Shown here: positions 32,186 through 40,773 of the stretch, one piece after another
How the letters are laid out: every line of letters begins with the position of its first letter
How positions within the stretch are numbered: the stretch's first letter is position 1
Source of the DNA: Verrucomicrobiaceae bacterium UBA7681
Lineage (GTDB): Bacteria; Verrucomicrobiota; Verrucomicrobiia; Verrucomicrobiales; Verrucomicrobiaceae
Length of the DNA stretch: 64,000 nt
Assembly: GCA_002482965.1 (NCBI GenBank)
Contig: DLGZ01000011.1
Location: 151,242-215,241 of the forward strand
Reading direction: 5' to 3'
Program-made: the position numbers and the translations under genes
Notes under the pieces: generated by a model
What the model was told of the DNA's origin: nothing
The model's input: only the letters and a program-made list of their open reading frames with translations
Database searches by the model: none

Positions 32186-33283
32186 TCAGGACAGCACAAA
32201 CAGCGTCTCCGCCACCCGCTGGCCATTGATCTGCAACTCCACACGGTGCCTGCCCGCATAATGTTTGCGCGTGGTGAAATCGCGCACGACCTGCGATTTC
32301 ACCAGCTCGATTTCAGCATACGCCGGCAGATCCAGTTCAGTCCACTTGAAGACCTTCTCCGCGCTCCCTCCGCTCGCTTTGACATAATGCACCACATAGT
32401 CGATCGCGAGTCGCTGAGAGCGGCTTGAAGTCGAAGTGAGCGCCGCATTCAAGGTGAGTCGCTGGCCAAGTTCGAGGCTTGTGGGAGACGCGACCAGCTT
32501 CGCCGTAACCTCCGCCTTCATGCCAAATCCGAAGAGCTTCAGCGCACGCGGATGTCCGCGCTTGATCAGCGTCCGGCACGCATGCTTCGCGATCCACCGC
32601 AGGTGCTCATGTTCGAGATCCCAGCCTTCGAGGCGCTGCAAAACATAGTCGTGATGATCCTTCGTGATGTCGTTGAGATGATTGGCCACCGAGCGGCGCA
32701 CAAACAGCGAGTCATCGTCCTTCAGCGCATCCAGAATCACCGCAGTGGGCTCCGGGTCCCGCACCAGCGCCTGCAAACGCATGCCCCACGGCAGGCGCGG
32801 TCGTGACCCCTCACTGGCGAGACGGCGCACCTTCTCATCAGGATCAGCGGACCATTTTACCATCGTCTTCAAAGCACGCTTCTGATCCGCCACGATAAAC
32901 GGACGCACCGCAAACTCCGCCGTGCCGAAAACCGTGAAAAACCGCAGCGCGTCCATCGAAAAATCGAAATCATCCAATCCAAATGTCGCCACGAAATCAC
33001 CCAGGAAGATGGTCACAAACTCATGCCCGATTCGCGGCGCGAGTTTTTGCAGGGCGCGCACTTTTTGCTGGTACGTCCCCGGCAGCGCCGCATTCACCGC
33101 CACCGCGCACTGGTGCACGCGCTCCATGAGGCTGCGGCCTTCCAGCCCATCCAGTACGGACGTCATGAAATCATCGCCCCGAAACTTCGGCGCGATGCTC
33201 GCGAGCTCCTTGGCAATGGCCCGATAACGGGCGGCATCAAACCATTCTTTGAGCTGCGTTGGAGAGTCAGATTCTTCGGGCAT
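32186..33283 (-). CDS. DNA alkylation repair protein, AlkC/AlkD-like (HEAT-like repeats)
   Basis: This 365-residue protein is mostly helical, with HEAT-like repeats in residues 1-250 (LKTMVKWSADPDEKVRRLASEGSRPRLPW; ALKDDDSLFVRRSVANHLNDI). The SEGSRPRLPW segment is characteristic of AlkC-type DNA glycosylases, which remove N3-alkyladenine and N7-alkylguanine without base flipping. The C-terminal 100 residues (ELGQRLTLNAALTSTSSRSQ to HRVELQINGQRVAETLFVLS) form a beta sandwich of the Ig-like type found at the C-terminus of several AlkC proteins. Catalytic residues cannot be confirmed by eye. It lies between two unrelated genes and is transcribed with the DUF1080 gene upstream of it, 12 bases apart. 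Confidence 0.8.
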   Translation of the reverse strand: MPEESDSPTQLKEWFDAARYRAIAKELASIAPKFRGDDFMTSVLDGLEGRSLMERVHQCAVAVNAALPGTYQQKVRALQKLAPRIGHEFVTIFLGDFVATFGLDDFDFSMDALRFFTVFGTAEFAVRPFIVADQKRALKTMVKWSADPDEKVRRLASEGSRPRLPWGMRLQALVRDPEPTAVILDALKDDDSLFVRRSVANHLNDITKDHHDYVLQRLEGWDLEHEHLRWIAKHACRTLIKRGHPRALKLFGFGMKAEVTAKLVASPTSLELGQRLTLNAALTSTSSRSQRLAIDYVVHYVKASGGSAEKVFKWTELDLPAYAEIELVKSQVVRDFTTRKHYAGRHRVELQINGQRVAETLFVLS

Positions 33284-33295
33284 GATCAGTGAATT

Positions 33296-33946
33296 TCACG
33301 GCAGGCGTTTGATGCGGATGTCTTTAAAGTAGAAAACACTCCCCGGGTCATGCGCCTGCAGGGCAATGCCGCCGCCCTGCGGATCAAACAATCGTCCGGC
33401 CCGTTCCGGCGGGCGCTTCACATTCTCCGGCTCAGTGTAGTCCACCATCTGCTTGTCGTTGACGTGGATCATGATCCGCTTGCCACTCACCGTGATGCGA
33501 ATCCGAAACCACTGGCTTTCATCCACGGGCGATTGAGCAAGATCCACCACCGCATACAAGCTGCCAGTTTTGCGTTTCTCCTTGGCCGTGCTGTTGAGCT
33601 GTATTTCGTAGCCCTTCGCAAGATGCAGCGAACTGTCCCGCGTCGTCATGTCCGTATGAATGAAGATCCCAGAGTTCGAATTCGGCTCGCTGCGGCAGGT
33701 CGCTTCAAAGACGAAATTCTTGAAGCGCACGAAGCCTGCTTTCATGTCCCCAGCATAAAACAGATGCGCGCTGGGCTTGGTGGCATGCGCCCGGATCGCC
33801 CCACCCACCACGGAGAATGATTCCGGCATGACATTGGCCCGCCAGCCGCTCAGGTCCCTGCCATTGAATAGTGTCTGCCACTCCTCCGCTGCGAACAGAA
33901 AAGGTGCAGAGAGCAGCAGGGTGAACATTAAAACGACGCGGCGCAT
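33296..33946 (-). CDS. DUF1080 (3-keto-disaccharide hydrolase-like) exported protein
   Basis: This 216-residue protein has a signal peptide (start MRRVVLMF at 33946, ending LFA) and a single DUF1080 concanavalin-like domain. Family blocks are WQTLFNGRDLSGWRANVMPESFSV, SNSGIFIHTDM, KGYEIQLNSTAKEK and GGGIALQAHDPGSVFYFKDIRIKRL. DUF1080 proteins are lectin-like, and some act as hydrolases on 3-ketoglycosides. The start at 33946 is chosen because the frame upstream would overlap the divergent aminotransferase. Other DUF1080 genes in the window are at 46147-46788 and, as a related C-terminal module, in the gene at 56465. It probably handles glycans in the periplasm. Confidence 0.9.
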   Translation of the reverse strand: MRRVVLMFTLLLSAPFLFAAEEWQTLFNGRDLSGWRANVMPESFSVVGGAIRAHATKPSAHLFYAGDMKAGFVRFKNFVFEATCRSEPNSNSGIFIHTDMTTRDSSLHLAKGYEIQLNSTAKEKRKTGSLYAVVDLAQSPVDESQWFRIRITVSGKRIMIHVNDKQMVDYTEPENVKRPPERAGRLFDPQGGGIALQAHDPGSVFYFKDIRIKRLP

Positions 33947-33999
33947 TTGTGGCAGATTGGTAGGTTGCACGTTGGCGGCATCTCGCCCAAATCGCAAGG

Positions 34000-35157
34000 A
34001 TGCCTGCAACTTCCCGCCGCCTCCACGCCTTCACCGAATCCGTCATCCGCGCGATGACGCGCCTCTCGAACCAGCATGGCGCGATCAATCTTTCCCAGGG
34101 CTTCCCCGACTTCAATCCACCCGAAGAATTGCTCGCCGCACTGGAGCGCGCCACCCGTGGCCCCTTCCACCAATACGCAGTGACCTGGGGTGCCCCACGC
34201 TTCCGTCAGGCACTCGCCAAAAAGATCACCCATTTCTCCGGCACCCCCGTCGACCCAGATCAAAACCTCGTCGTCACCTGCGGCAGCACCGAGGCCATGA
34301 TGTGCGCCATGATGACCTGCTGCGAGCCGGGGGACAAAGTCATCGTCTTCTCCCCCTTCTACGAAAACTACGCCGCAGACGCCATCCTCTCCGGGGCCGA
34401 GCCCATTTACGTCCCGCTGCGTCCGCCCCAGTTCGGCTTTGATCCCGATGAACTCGCCCGCGCCTTTGCTCAGGGTGCCAAGGCCATCATCGTCTGCAAT
34501 CCCTCCAACCCCACCGGCAAAGTCTTCACCCGCGCCGAGCTTCAGCTGATCCTCGATCTCGCCGAAAAGCACGATGCCTTTGTCATCACCGACGAGCCCT
34601 ACGAGCACATCGTCTACGCACCGCATGAGCACGTGTACATGCACTCCCTACCCGGTGCCGCAGAGCGCGTCATCGTGTGCAATTCACTCTCCAAAACCTA
34701 CTCCATCACCGGCTGGCGCCTCGGCTACGTGCAGGCCGCCCCACACATCATCGCACAAGCGCGCAAGGTGCATGACTTCCTCACCGTCGGTGCTGCCGCC
34801 CCCTTGCAGGAAGCCGCCGTCGCCGGACTCGAACTCCCCGACAGCTACTACCTCGGCCTGCGCGATCTCTACACCGAGAAGCGAGACATCTTCCTCAATC
34901 ACCTCCGCGCCACCGGCCTGCCCTTCACCGAACCCCACGGCGCCTATTACGTTCTCATGGACATCTCATCCCTCGGCTTCGCCACCGACACCGAAGCCGC
35001 CGAATGGTTCGTGCGCGAAGTCGGCGTCGCCGGCGTCCCCGGCTCCAGCTTCTTCCGCGAACCCGAACACCGCTTCATCCGCTTCCATTACGCCAAGCAG
35101 GTGGAGACACTGAACGCTGCAGGGCAGAAGTTGCTGAGAGTGAGGCAGGGACGTTGA
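34000..35157 (+). CDS. PLP-dependent class I/II aminotransferase
   Basis: This 385-residue fold-type I aminotransferase has the expected length. Features seen are INLSQGFPDFNPPEELL, the substrate/cofactor region VVTCGSTEAMMCAM, NPSNPTGKVFTRAEL, VITDEPYEHIVY and the PLP lysine in SLSKTYSITGWRLGY. The pattern resembles the kynurenine/glutamine/methionine (YbdL- or MtnE-like) subgroup more than aspartate aminotransferase AspC. The true substrate is not determinable here. The start at 34000 follows 53 bases after the divergent DUF1080 start (33946). It is followed by 86 non-coding bases and the convergent M14-like gene. Confidence 0.92.
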   Translation: MPATSRRLHAFTESVIRAMTRLSNQHGAINLSQGFPDFNPPEELLAALERATRGPFHQYAVTWGAPRFRQALAKKITHFSGTPVDPDQNLVVTCGSTEAMMCAMMTCCEPGDKVIVFSPFYENYAADAILSGAEPIYVPLRPPQFGFDPDELARAFAQGAKAIIVCNPSNPTGKVFTRAELQLILDLAEKHDAFVITDEPYEHIVYAPHEHVYMHSLPGAAERVIVCNSLSKTYSITGWRLGYVQAAPHIIAQARKVHDFLTVGAAAPLQEAAVAGLELPDSYYLGLRDLYTEKRDIFLNHLRATGLPFTEPHGAYYVLMDISSLGFATDTEAAEWFVREVGVAGVPGSSFFREPEHRFIRFHYAKQVETLNAAGQKLLRVRQGR

Positions 35158-35243
35158 GGTCAAGGAGTCACTGCGGCTGCACCGTCAAGGATCGTGCCCA
35201 CGAACGTTCGAAAGCGCAACATTTGACCACTGCTTGACGATTC

Positions 35244-35939
35244 TCAAAGATTCGCCGCATACGCCTGCAACTCCCGATACTCCGCCAAAATCCTCTTCAC
35301 CGCCGCCACCGTCGCCTGCACCTGCGCGTCCATCGGTGCCAGCGCAGGCGTTTCAAAAACAATCTCCAGCGCATGCGGCCTCTGCTCCGGCGGAGCACTG
35401 AGGATGCCCAAGTAGCCTTCCTTGATGATGCCACGTGAAGCGGGAAAGCCGTCAATAATGGGCGCTTCATTGCGTGGCAAGAAATCACTCGATGCTTGGA
35501 GCGCGGGTTCCAGCAGATGCTCGCTAAGCAATGCGCCTCTGACAAAGCCGTAGCAGCCGTCGGAGGTGTCATCGGAATGCAGCGAGATGATGCCGTCATA
35601 GCTTTCGCAGCGCAGTTCAGCTTCGAGATAGACGACCTCAGGCTCGGCGGAGCCGCGCCAAAACTCACGGTTCAGATCCAGGCCGCTGTGGCTGTGCCGC
35701 GTGCCGAGCGTGCGACCCGAGGGATTGCAGATCGGAAAGAAATGCAGCTCATAATCATGCAACTCCTCCGGCCTCTCAGCCGCCCAGGCGATAAGCTCAT
35801 GCGTGGCCAGCGTGCCCGCCTCCTCATCCCCATGGATGCCCGCGAAGATGCCGATCTTGATGCCATGGCCCGTCTTCACGGGCTTGCTAACACTCTTCGG
35901 GAGGAAGCTGTCTTGTGCTGGAAAATCCATTTCAATCAT
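35244..35939 (-). CDS. M14-like metallopeptidase / succinylglutamate desuccinylase-aspartoacylase family protein
   Basis: This 231-residue protein carries the zinc-binding motif of the M14/AstE superfamily: GIHGDEEAG (His and Glu ligands, residues about 36-44) and a later His in IISLHSDDTSDG. Also present are the substrate-binding blocks CNPSGRTLGTRHSHSGLDLNREF. The C-terminal candidate catalytic Glu lies in HALEIVFETPALAP. It is shorter than carboxypeptidases and closest in layout to small M14-like or deacylase proteins. It may cleave an acyl-amino acid or peptide amide. The start may be 35939 or 35930 (both ATG). It stands alone, with a repeat element upstream. Confidence 0.85.
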   Translation of the reverse strand: MIEMDFPAQDSFLPKSVSKPVKTGHGIKIGIFAGIHGDEEAGTLATHELIAWAAERPEELHDYELHFFPICNPSGRTLGTRHSHSGLDLNREFWRGSAEPEVVYLEAELRCESYDGIISLHSDDTSDGCYGFVRGALLSEHLLEPALQASSDFLPRNEAPIIDGFPASRGIIKEGYLGILSAPPEQRPHALEIVFETPALAPMDAQVQATVAAVKRILAEYRELQAYAANL

Positions 35940-36140
35940 CAGTCATGACGCCGGAACATGCCGGCCGGTGATCTGCAAATGGAATGGGAGCGCGCTGCTT
36001 TCAAGCATCGACTTCGCAGCGATCTTAAATGCCCGCACATGAAGGGCACTCAGGAAAGACACCTTTTGCGTTTCCCATGATGTCAGAAACTCAGAGCTTT
36101 ATTGCAGGGATGGCTCTCTTCCATCACTCCGCTCCGCGCC
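35940..36140. other. Intergenic region without a recognised gene
   Basis: This stretch is the left part of the 418-base gap between the M14-like gene and the sialate O-acetylesterase gene. No plausible coding region was seen. Both flanking genes are on the minus strand, so the promoter of the M14-like gene should be here, but no strong -35/-10 pair was recognised. Confidence 0.5.
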
Positions 36141-36295
36141 ACACCAGCCCTGAAAGGGCTGCGGAATATAGCCCCGGGGTGCCGAGCCCTGGCGAGGCTC
36201 CCCGGGGTTTTGCAGGCATCTCCGGGAAGCAAACCCAGCGAATTCTTCGCACGCCGTATTCACCAGCAGCGTCCGCAAGGAGTCCCGCAACATTC
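36141..36295. repeat. Intergenic palindromic repeat element, copy 1
   Basis: It has a short stem AGCCC-TGAAA-GGGCT and a second stem CCCCGGGGTGCC / GGCTCCCCGGGG (36172-36207, one T-T mismatch). Then come CGGGAAGCAAACCCA and CACCAGCAGCGTCCGCAA. The same order of blocks is found at 60331-60475, including the mismatch position in the large stem. Short open frames across it are repeat-derived and not genes. The rest of the gap to 36357 is unremarkable. Confidence 0.8.
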
Positions 36296-36357
36296 TTGCT
36301 CCATGACGAAATGGCATTCCAAGACGCTGACACGTCGCGGCGAACAGTCATTGTCTC

Positions 36358-37932
36358 TCACCGGGCCGCAGCACGTCCATCAGTGGCCCAGTCATCCGTG
36401 CGAAAAGTCTGCGCAGGCAGTCCATCCTTGTTAAACAGGTTCGCCCACGGAGCCTTGCTTGACCACGCATAGCGCACCGCAGCCGGAGCAGTGACGTCAG
36501 CCCTGGAAACCACAACGCTGTCGCCATCGATAATGGCATCGGCCCACACAAATTTCTTATCAGCACCAGCAATCATGAATCCCTGCAGCTTGTCACTGTG
36601 TCTCACCGCAAGCCCCTGGCCAGCATGGCTGAACTTGATGCGCACCTTGCCCCCTTCAATCGCATGCGAGGCATACAGCGGCCCGCTGTATTCAACCTTC
36701 TGTCCATAGACAAAACCAAGCGCCACCTGCTTCGCGCGTTCGCCATACCCTGACTTGTTGGTAGGGTGCGTCATGCCGCCGAGGTCGGTGCTGGTGACCA
36801 TCGCAGTCTGCGGATGCTGCTGAATTTTCAGATGCACCTCACGTGCGACTCCATCGACATCGCGCGGCACCGTAGCAGGTGGCGCAGTAAAGGCATTGCC
36901 TTCCTTCGTGGTCGGATTCGTCAGATCCCAGGCCGTGCCACCACCGCTGGGCTTCTGCACATAGACGAAAGGGAAGTCCTGCTGCCAGGCCCTGCGCCAT
37001 CCTTTGATCAGAGCGCCCATGGCATGAAATTGATCCAGGCCGGTGATGCCGGTACCACCCTCACCCTGATCCCACAGCACGCCGCGAATCGCATACGGCA
37101 CATACGGCTGCACATGCGCCACATAGAGATGGCCCATCTCGCCCGCGCACTCGCCCGGCTGCTTGGGCACGGCAGGTTCACGACCCACAGGCTTGCCGCC
37201 TTGCTTCGCCTTTTCCGCGCCAGCCTTCCATGCGGTCATGTAGCGTTCATAAGCCTTCATCGCAGCGGCGAAGTCATACGTTTTGGCAAAGTCCTTCACC
37301 TGCGTCTGGCAGGCCTCATCGCTGCGATACATCTCTTCCGTGAGCCAGTAGCCGGACGGCGTGCCACCGACAGCGCCGACGATCAAACCCACCGGCACCT
37401 TGAGCTCCGCTTGCAAACGCGAGCCAAAGGCAAAGTGGATCGCAGAGAACGAATCAACATTGGCCGGAGTCGCCTCCACCCATCCTTTCAATCCCGAGCG
37501 CAGCAGGCGGATCTTCGGATACGGCGCTGCGGCCAGCGTCTGTTGCAGTCCCGGGTCAGCGCCTTTGAAACTTCGCACCGGCCCGGCCATGTTGGACTGC
37601 CCCGAGCCCAGCCACACCTCGCCGACCATCACATCCTTCACCTCGATCTTGTTCGTTCCCTGAACGGTGAGCGTCAATCCTTCAGCGACCTGCAACGGAT
37701 CAAGACGCACCACCCATTTCCCATCCGCACCCGCTGCGGTCTTCTTCGTCTGACCCGCGATGGATACCGAAACCTCTTCTCCCGCTGCCGCCGTGCCCCA
37801 AATCGGTGCCGGCATCTCGCGTTGCAGCACCATGTGGTCCGAAATGACCGCCGGCAGCTTCACCTCCGCCTCGGTGCTGCTGGAAAATACCGCATACACT
37901 GCGGCGATGAGAGTGGGGATGCGGTAAGACAT
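36358..37932 (-). CDS. Sialate O-acetylesterase-like SGNH esterase (paralogue 1)
   Basis: This 524-residue exported protein has a signal peptide ending TEA and a domain start shared with its divergent neighbour (VKLPAVISDHMVLQREMPAPIWGTA). An N-terminal beta domain (TKKTAAGADGKWVVRLDPL) precedes the SGNH esterase core. Block I is GEVWLGSGQSNMAGP with the nucleophile Ser. The usual GESN block reads DQGEGGTG, a departure from the family consensus. The candidate Asp-His pair is in TDLGGMTHPTN. The C-terminal beta domain is present (KVRIKFSHAGQGLAV). Family members remove acetyl groups from sialic acids or xylan. It is divergent from paralogue 2, with 136 bases between them. Confidence 0.9.
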   Translation of the reverse strand: MSYRIPTLIAAVYAVFSSSTEAEVKLPAVISDHMVLQREMPAPIWGTAAAGEEVSVSIAGQTKKTAAGADGKWVVRLDPLQVAEGLTLTVQGTNKIEVKDVMVGEVWLGSGQSNMAGPVRSFKGADPGLQQTLAAAPYPKIRLLRSGLKGWVEATPANVDSFSAIHFAFGSRLQAELKVPVGLIVGAVGGTPSGYWLTEEMYRSDEACQTQVKDFAKTYDFAAAMKAYERYMTAWKAGAEKAKQGGKPVGREPAVPKQPGECAGEMGHLYVAHVQPYVPYAIRGVLWDQGEGGTGITGLDQFHAMGALIKGWRRAWQQDFPFVYVQKPSGGGTAWDLTNPTTKEGNAFTAPPATVPRDVDGVAREVHLKIQQHPQTAMVTSTDLGGMTHPTNKSGYGERAKQVALGFVYGQKVEYSGPLYASHAIEGGKVRIKFSHAGQGLAVRHSDKLQGFMIAGADKKFVWADAIIDGDSVVVSRADVTAPAAVRYAWSSKAPWANLFNKDGLPAQTFRTDDWATDGRAAAR

Positions 37933-38068
37933 GGTGCGGTGTGGCTGCCACTAACGCCGCCACCAGCCCGCGCATTGCAGCGGCCTCGCGTAGCGCAGCA
38001 GGCATCAAAAGATTTTTGAAAATCCCGCCGCTTCCTGCGTTTCTTTCGCCCTGCCTTTTTACCCATCC

Positions 38069-39631
38069 ATGAGACTCCTCTCGCTTACCACCCTCCTCGC
38101 CGCGCTGGCATGCACTGCCCGCGCTGAACTGAAACTTCCCGCCATCATTGGCGATAACATGGTCCTTCAGCAGAAGCAGACCAATCCGCTCTGGGGCTGG
38201 GATACTGCCGGCACCGAAGTGACGGTGCAGTTCGGAGATCAAACCAAGACCGCCAAGGCCGGTGCCGATGGCAAATGGACGGTGAAACTCGATCCCGTGC
38301 CTGCAAATGCAAAACCCGCGACCATTTCGATCAAAGGCACCACCACCAAAGAGCTGAAAAACGTGCTCGTCGGCGAGGTCTGGATCTGCTCCGGCCAGTC
38401 CAACATGCAGTGGAATGTCGGCTCCAGCTGGGACGCCGATCTCGAGATCGCCACCGCAAAGTATCCCAACATCCGCCTGATCACCGTGCCAAATGTCGGC
38501 ACTCAGGAGCCCCAGAAGGACTTCAGGGGCGAGTGGAAAGAGTGCTCGCCGGCCACGGTCGGCGGCTTCAGCGCCGTCGGCTTCTTCTATGGCCGCGTCC
38601 TGCACAACATGCTCGACGTGCCGGTGGGTCTGATCAACAACGCCTGGGGCGGCAGCGCTGCCGAGGCCTGGGTGAATCGCGGCGAACTCGAAAAAGACCC
38701 GCGTTTCAAGCTGCTGATGGAGAACACGAAGAAGTCCGAGGCCTATCTCACTTCCCCACAAGCCAAGACCAAGCATGATGCCGATCTCGCCAGCTGGCAG
38801 AAACTGGCCGATGAAGCCAAGAAAGCGGGCAAGCCCTTCACTGTCCGCGCTCCTTCGGCACCTGCAAACTGGCTCAGCGGCAATGCCCGCCCCGCCAACA
38901 TTTACAACGGTGCCTTGCTGCCCACCATCGGCTACGGCATCAAAGGAGCCATCTGGTACCAGGGCGAAAGCAATGCCGGGCGTGCCTATGAATACGCCAG
39001 CCTCTTCCCCTTCATGATCCAGAACTGGCGCAACGAGTGGAAGCAGGGAGATTTCCCCTTCTACTGGGTGCAGCTCGCTGACTTCATGCCCGAAAAAACC
39101 GACGCCATGCAGGCCACCGCCAGCTCATGGGCCGAACTGCGCGAGAGCCAGACCAAAACGCAGGACGCCATCAAAAACGGCGGTCAGGCCGTCATCATCG
39201 ACCTCGGTGATGCCAACGACATCCATCCGAAGAACAAGCGCGACGTGGCCGAACGCCTCGCCCGCTTGGCACTCGTGAAGGACTACGGCATGAAGTTGCC
39301 CTATCGCAGCCCCGAGTTCAAATCCGTCGAGTTCGCGGGAGACAAGGCCATCGTCACGCTCGACACCTTCGGCAGCAGCCTCCGTACCGTTGATATCAAT
39401 GAAGTGAAGGGCTTCGTGGTCTGCGGCGAAGACAAAAAATGGACCTGGGCCGAGGCGAAAATCACCGGCAAAGACAAGCTCGAAGTAAGCGCCAATGGCG
39501 TCGCCAAACCGGTTGCTGTCCGCTACGCATGGTCCGACAATCCTGTCTGCAATCTCTACAGCACCGACGGCCTGCCAGTGACACCCTTCCGCAGCGACGA
39601 CTTCGAAATGCTCACCAAGCCGAAGCAGTAA
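38069..39631 (+). CDS. Sialate O-acetylesterase-like SGNH esterase (paralogue 2)
   Basis: This 520-residue protein starts with a signal peptide ending ARA and LKLPAIIGDNMVLQQKQTNPLWGW. The SGNH core is complete. The nucleophile block is GEVWICSGQSNMQW, the oxyanion/substrate block IWYQGESNAGRAYEY is canonical, and the catalytic Asp-His lie in DANDIHPKNKRDVAERLARL. The C-terminal beta domain reads VEFAGDKAIVTLDTF. It shares overall layout with the gene on the other strand, so they are probably an old duplication that diverged in the GESN block. A terminator hairpin follows at 39749. Substrate could be O-acetylated sialic acid, xylan or other algal or host glycans. Confidence 0.93.
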   Translation: MRLLSLTTLLAALACTARAELKLPAIIGDNMVLQQKQTNPLWGWDTAGTEVTVQFGDQTKTAKAGADGKWTVKLDPVPANAKPATISIKGTTTKELKNVLVGEVWICSGQSNMQWNVGSSWDADLEIATAKYPNIRLITVPNVGTQEPQKDFRGEWKECSPATVGGFSAVGFFYGRVLHNMLDVPVGLINNAWGGSAAEAWVNRGELEKDPRFKLLMENTKKSEAYLTSPQAKTKHDADLASWQKLADEAKKAGKPFTVRAPSAPANWLSGNARPANIYNGALLPTIGYGIKGAIWYQGESNAGRAYEYASLFPFMIQNWRNEWKQGDFPFYWVQLADFMPEKTDAMQATASSWAELRESQTKTQDAIKNGGQAVIIDLGDANDIHPKNKRDVAERLARLALVKDYGMKLPYRSPEFKSVEFAGDKAIVTLDTFGSSLRTVDINEVKGFVVCGEDKKWTWAEAKITGKDKLEVSANGVAKPVAVRYAWSDNPVCNLYSTDGLPVTPFRSDDFEMLTKPKQ

Positions 39632-39748
39632 CAGGTGGCTTGGCCCAGCGCGAGGTAGGGCAGCTTGTCCTCAAGCCGCAGCCGAGCGTCTCCAAGCTCG
39701 CTTTCCGGAATTCAGTAACGGAAAACACTATCACATGATTCACGGAGT

Positions 39749-39780
39749 CCCCCGGCCTCACAGCCGGGGGATTCTTATTT
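39749..39780 (+). terminator. Intrinsic terminator after the second esterase gene
   Basis: An 8-bp GC stem CCCCCGGC / GCCGGGGG (39749-39756 and 39763-39770, loop CTCACA) is followed by ATTCTTATTTT on the plus strand. It lies 117 bases after the stop at 39631, immediately before the end of the convergent terC gene, so it may also act on minus-strand transcripts. Confidence 0.7.
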
Positions 39781-40653
39781 TCGGACGGCTGCCCATGCGG
39801 CGCGGAAGGGCCAGGAGATCACAGAAAAGACAGCCCCGACCAGACCGGCAATCAATCGCGCTGGCAGCAGCAGCAGGCGGAGCGCCGGGCGCAGCACGCC
39901 TTTGACCGCCGCGTTTTTCTCATACGACAGGTGCACCAGGATGATTCCAATAATGCCGGCAAATTTAACCGCCTTGGCGATGTGGTAGTGTCCTCCCGCC
40001 TCACCAATGAGGTTGAAGCCACCGATTTCGACGACCTGTTTGACGCTCTGGTCCCAAAAGAGTTCCAGCCCCAGCAGCAGACCCACGAACCCCACCAGCA
40101 GAAACGCCGTGTGTTCCAGCCAGGGCTGCCGTGCCAGCAGCTTGATGCAGTAACCGGCCACCAGGCGCAGCGTGATAATACCCAGTGTCACGCCGACATA
40201 AACCAGCACCTTGCTGTCGCGTGCGAATGCCACGGCGGCCACGACGTTGTCAAAGCTCAGGCTCAGATCGAGAAAAGCGATCATCGCAATTGTTTTGGCG
40301 AAGCTGTGCTGGGCTGCCTTCACCGTCCCATCCGCATCACTTTCCTCCTGCTCTGCAAAATGCGCGCACATCAGCCACACGAGGTAGAGCGCGCCCACCA
40401 GCATCAGCCAGTGGTTGTCCATGATAATGCTGGCGGTGAGCAGCGCCACGATGCGAAACCCATAGGCCCCGATGTAGCCGATGTTCATCGCCATCTTGCG
40501 CTGCTTCTCATCCAGATGGGATGCCATCGCGGCAATCGCCAGCGCGTTGTCCACGGAGAGCAGCCCCTCGATCAAAATCAGGGCGAGCACGACGGGCGCA
40601 CCGTCTTTGATTGTGGTCCAGACGTCAGTGGCGGCGAGAAATTCGAAAATCAT
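39775..40653 (-). CDS. TerC family integral membrane protein
   Basis: This 292-residue TerC-family membrane protein has several helices. It carries the two acidic repeat motifs typical of the family: EGLLSVDNALAIAAM and LDLSLSFDNVVAAVAFARD. Relatives export Mn(II) and support metal loading of secreted proteins, or confer tellurite resistance. The start at 40653 (MIFEFLAAT) is preferred to an in-frame codon at 40677. The C-terminal stretch is an Arg/Leu/Ala-rich amphipathic tail. It follows a minus-strand TPR gene but a strong terminator separates them, so it has its own promoter in 40654-40704. No yybP-type manganese riboswitch was recognised there. Confidence 0.9.
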   Translation of the reverse strand: MIFEFLAATDVWTTIKDGAPVVLALILIEGLLSVDNALAIAAMASHLDEKQRKMAMNIGYIGAYGFRIVALLTASIIMDNHWLMLVGALYLVWLMCAHFAEQEESDADGTVKAAQHSFAKTIAMIAFLDLSLSFDNVVAAVAFARDSKVLVYVGVTLGIITLRLVAGYCIKLLARQPWLEHTAFLLVGFVGLLLGLELFWDQSVKQVVEIGGFNLIGEAGGHYHIAKAVKFAGIIGIILVHLSYEKNAAVKGVLRPALRLLLLPARLIAGLVGAVFSVISWPFRAAWAAVRK

Positions 40654-40704
40654 CAGCCCGTATGATGGATGACGCACTCCGGCTTTCCAGTACCATTTGG
40701 AGGC

Positions 40705-40745
40705 AAAGAAAAAACACCCCGTTTCGTAAGGCGAAACGGGGTGTC
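40705..40745 (-). terminator. Strong intrinsic terminator of the TPR-protein gene
   Basis: A perfect 13-bp stem (ACACCCCGTTTCG / CGAAACGGGGTGT, 40714-40744, loop of five bases) is followed on the minus strand by a T-tract (complement of AAGAAAAAA before 40714). It lies 29 bases after the stop of the gene at 40774. Confidence 0.93.
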
Positions 40746-40773
40746 AGCAGGGGTGGCCTGAAAAATGAATCGG

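Noticed and set aside
36029..36472. Short open frames across the repeat at 36.1 kb
   Set aside because: They are translations of the palindromic element and change frame relation between copies; no gene-like composition.
40654..40704. Manganese (yybP-ykoY) riboswitch before terC
   Set aside because: The space between the upstream terminator and the start codon is about 50 bases and no conserved loop motifs were recognised.
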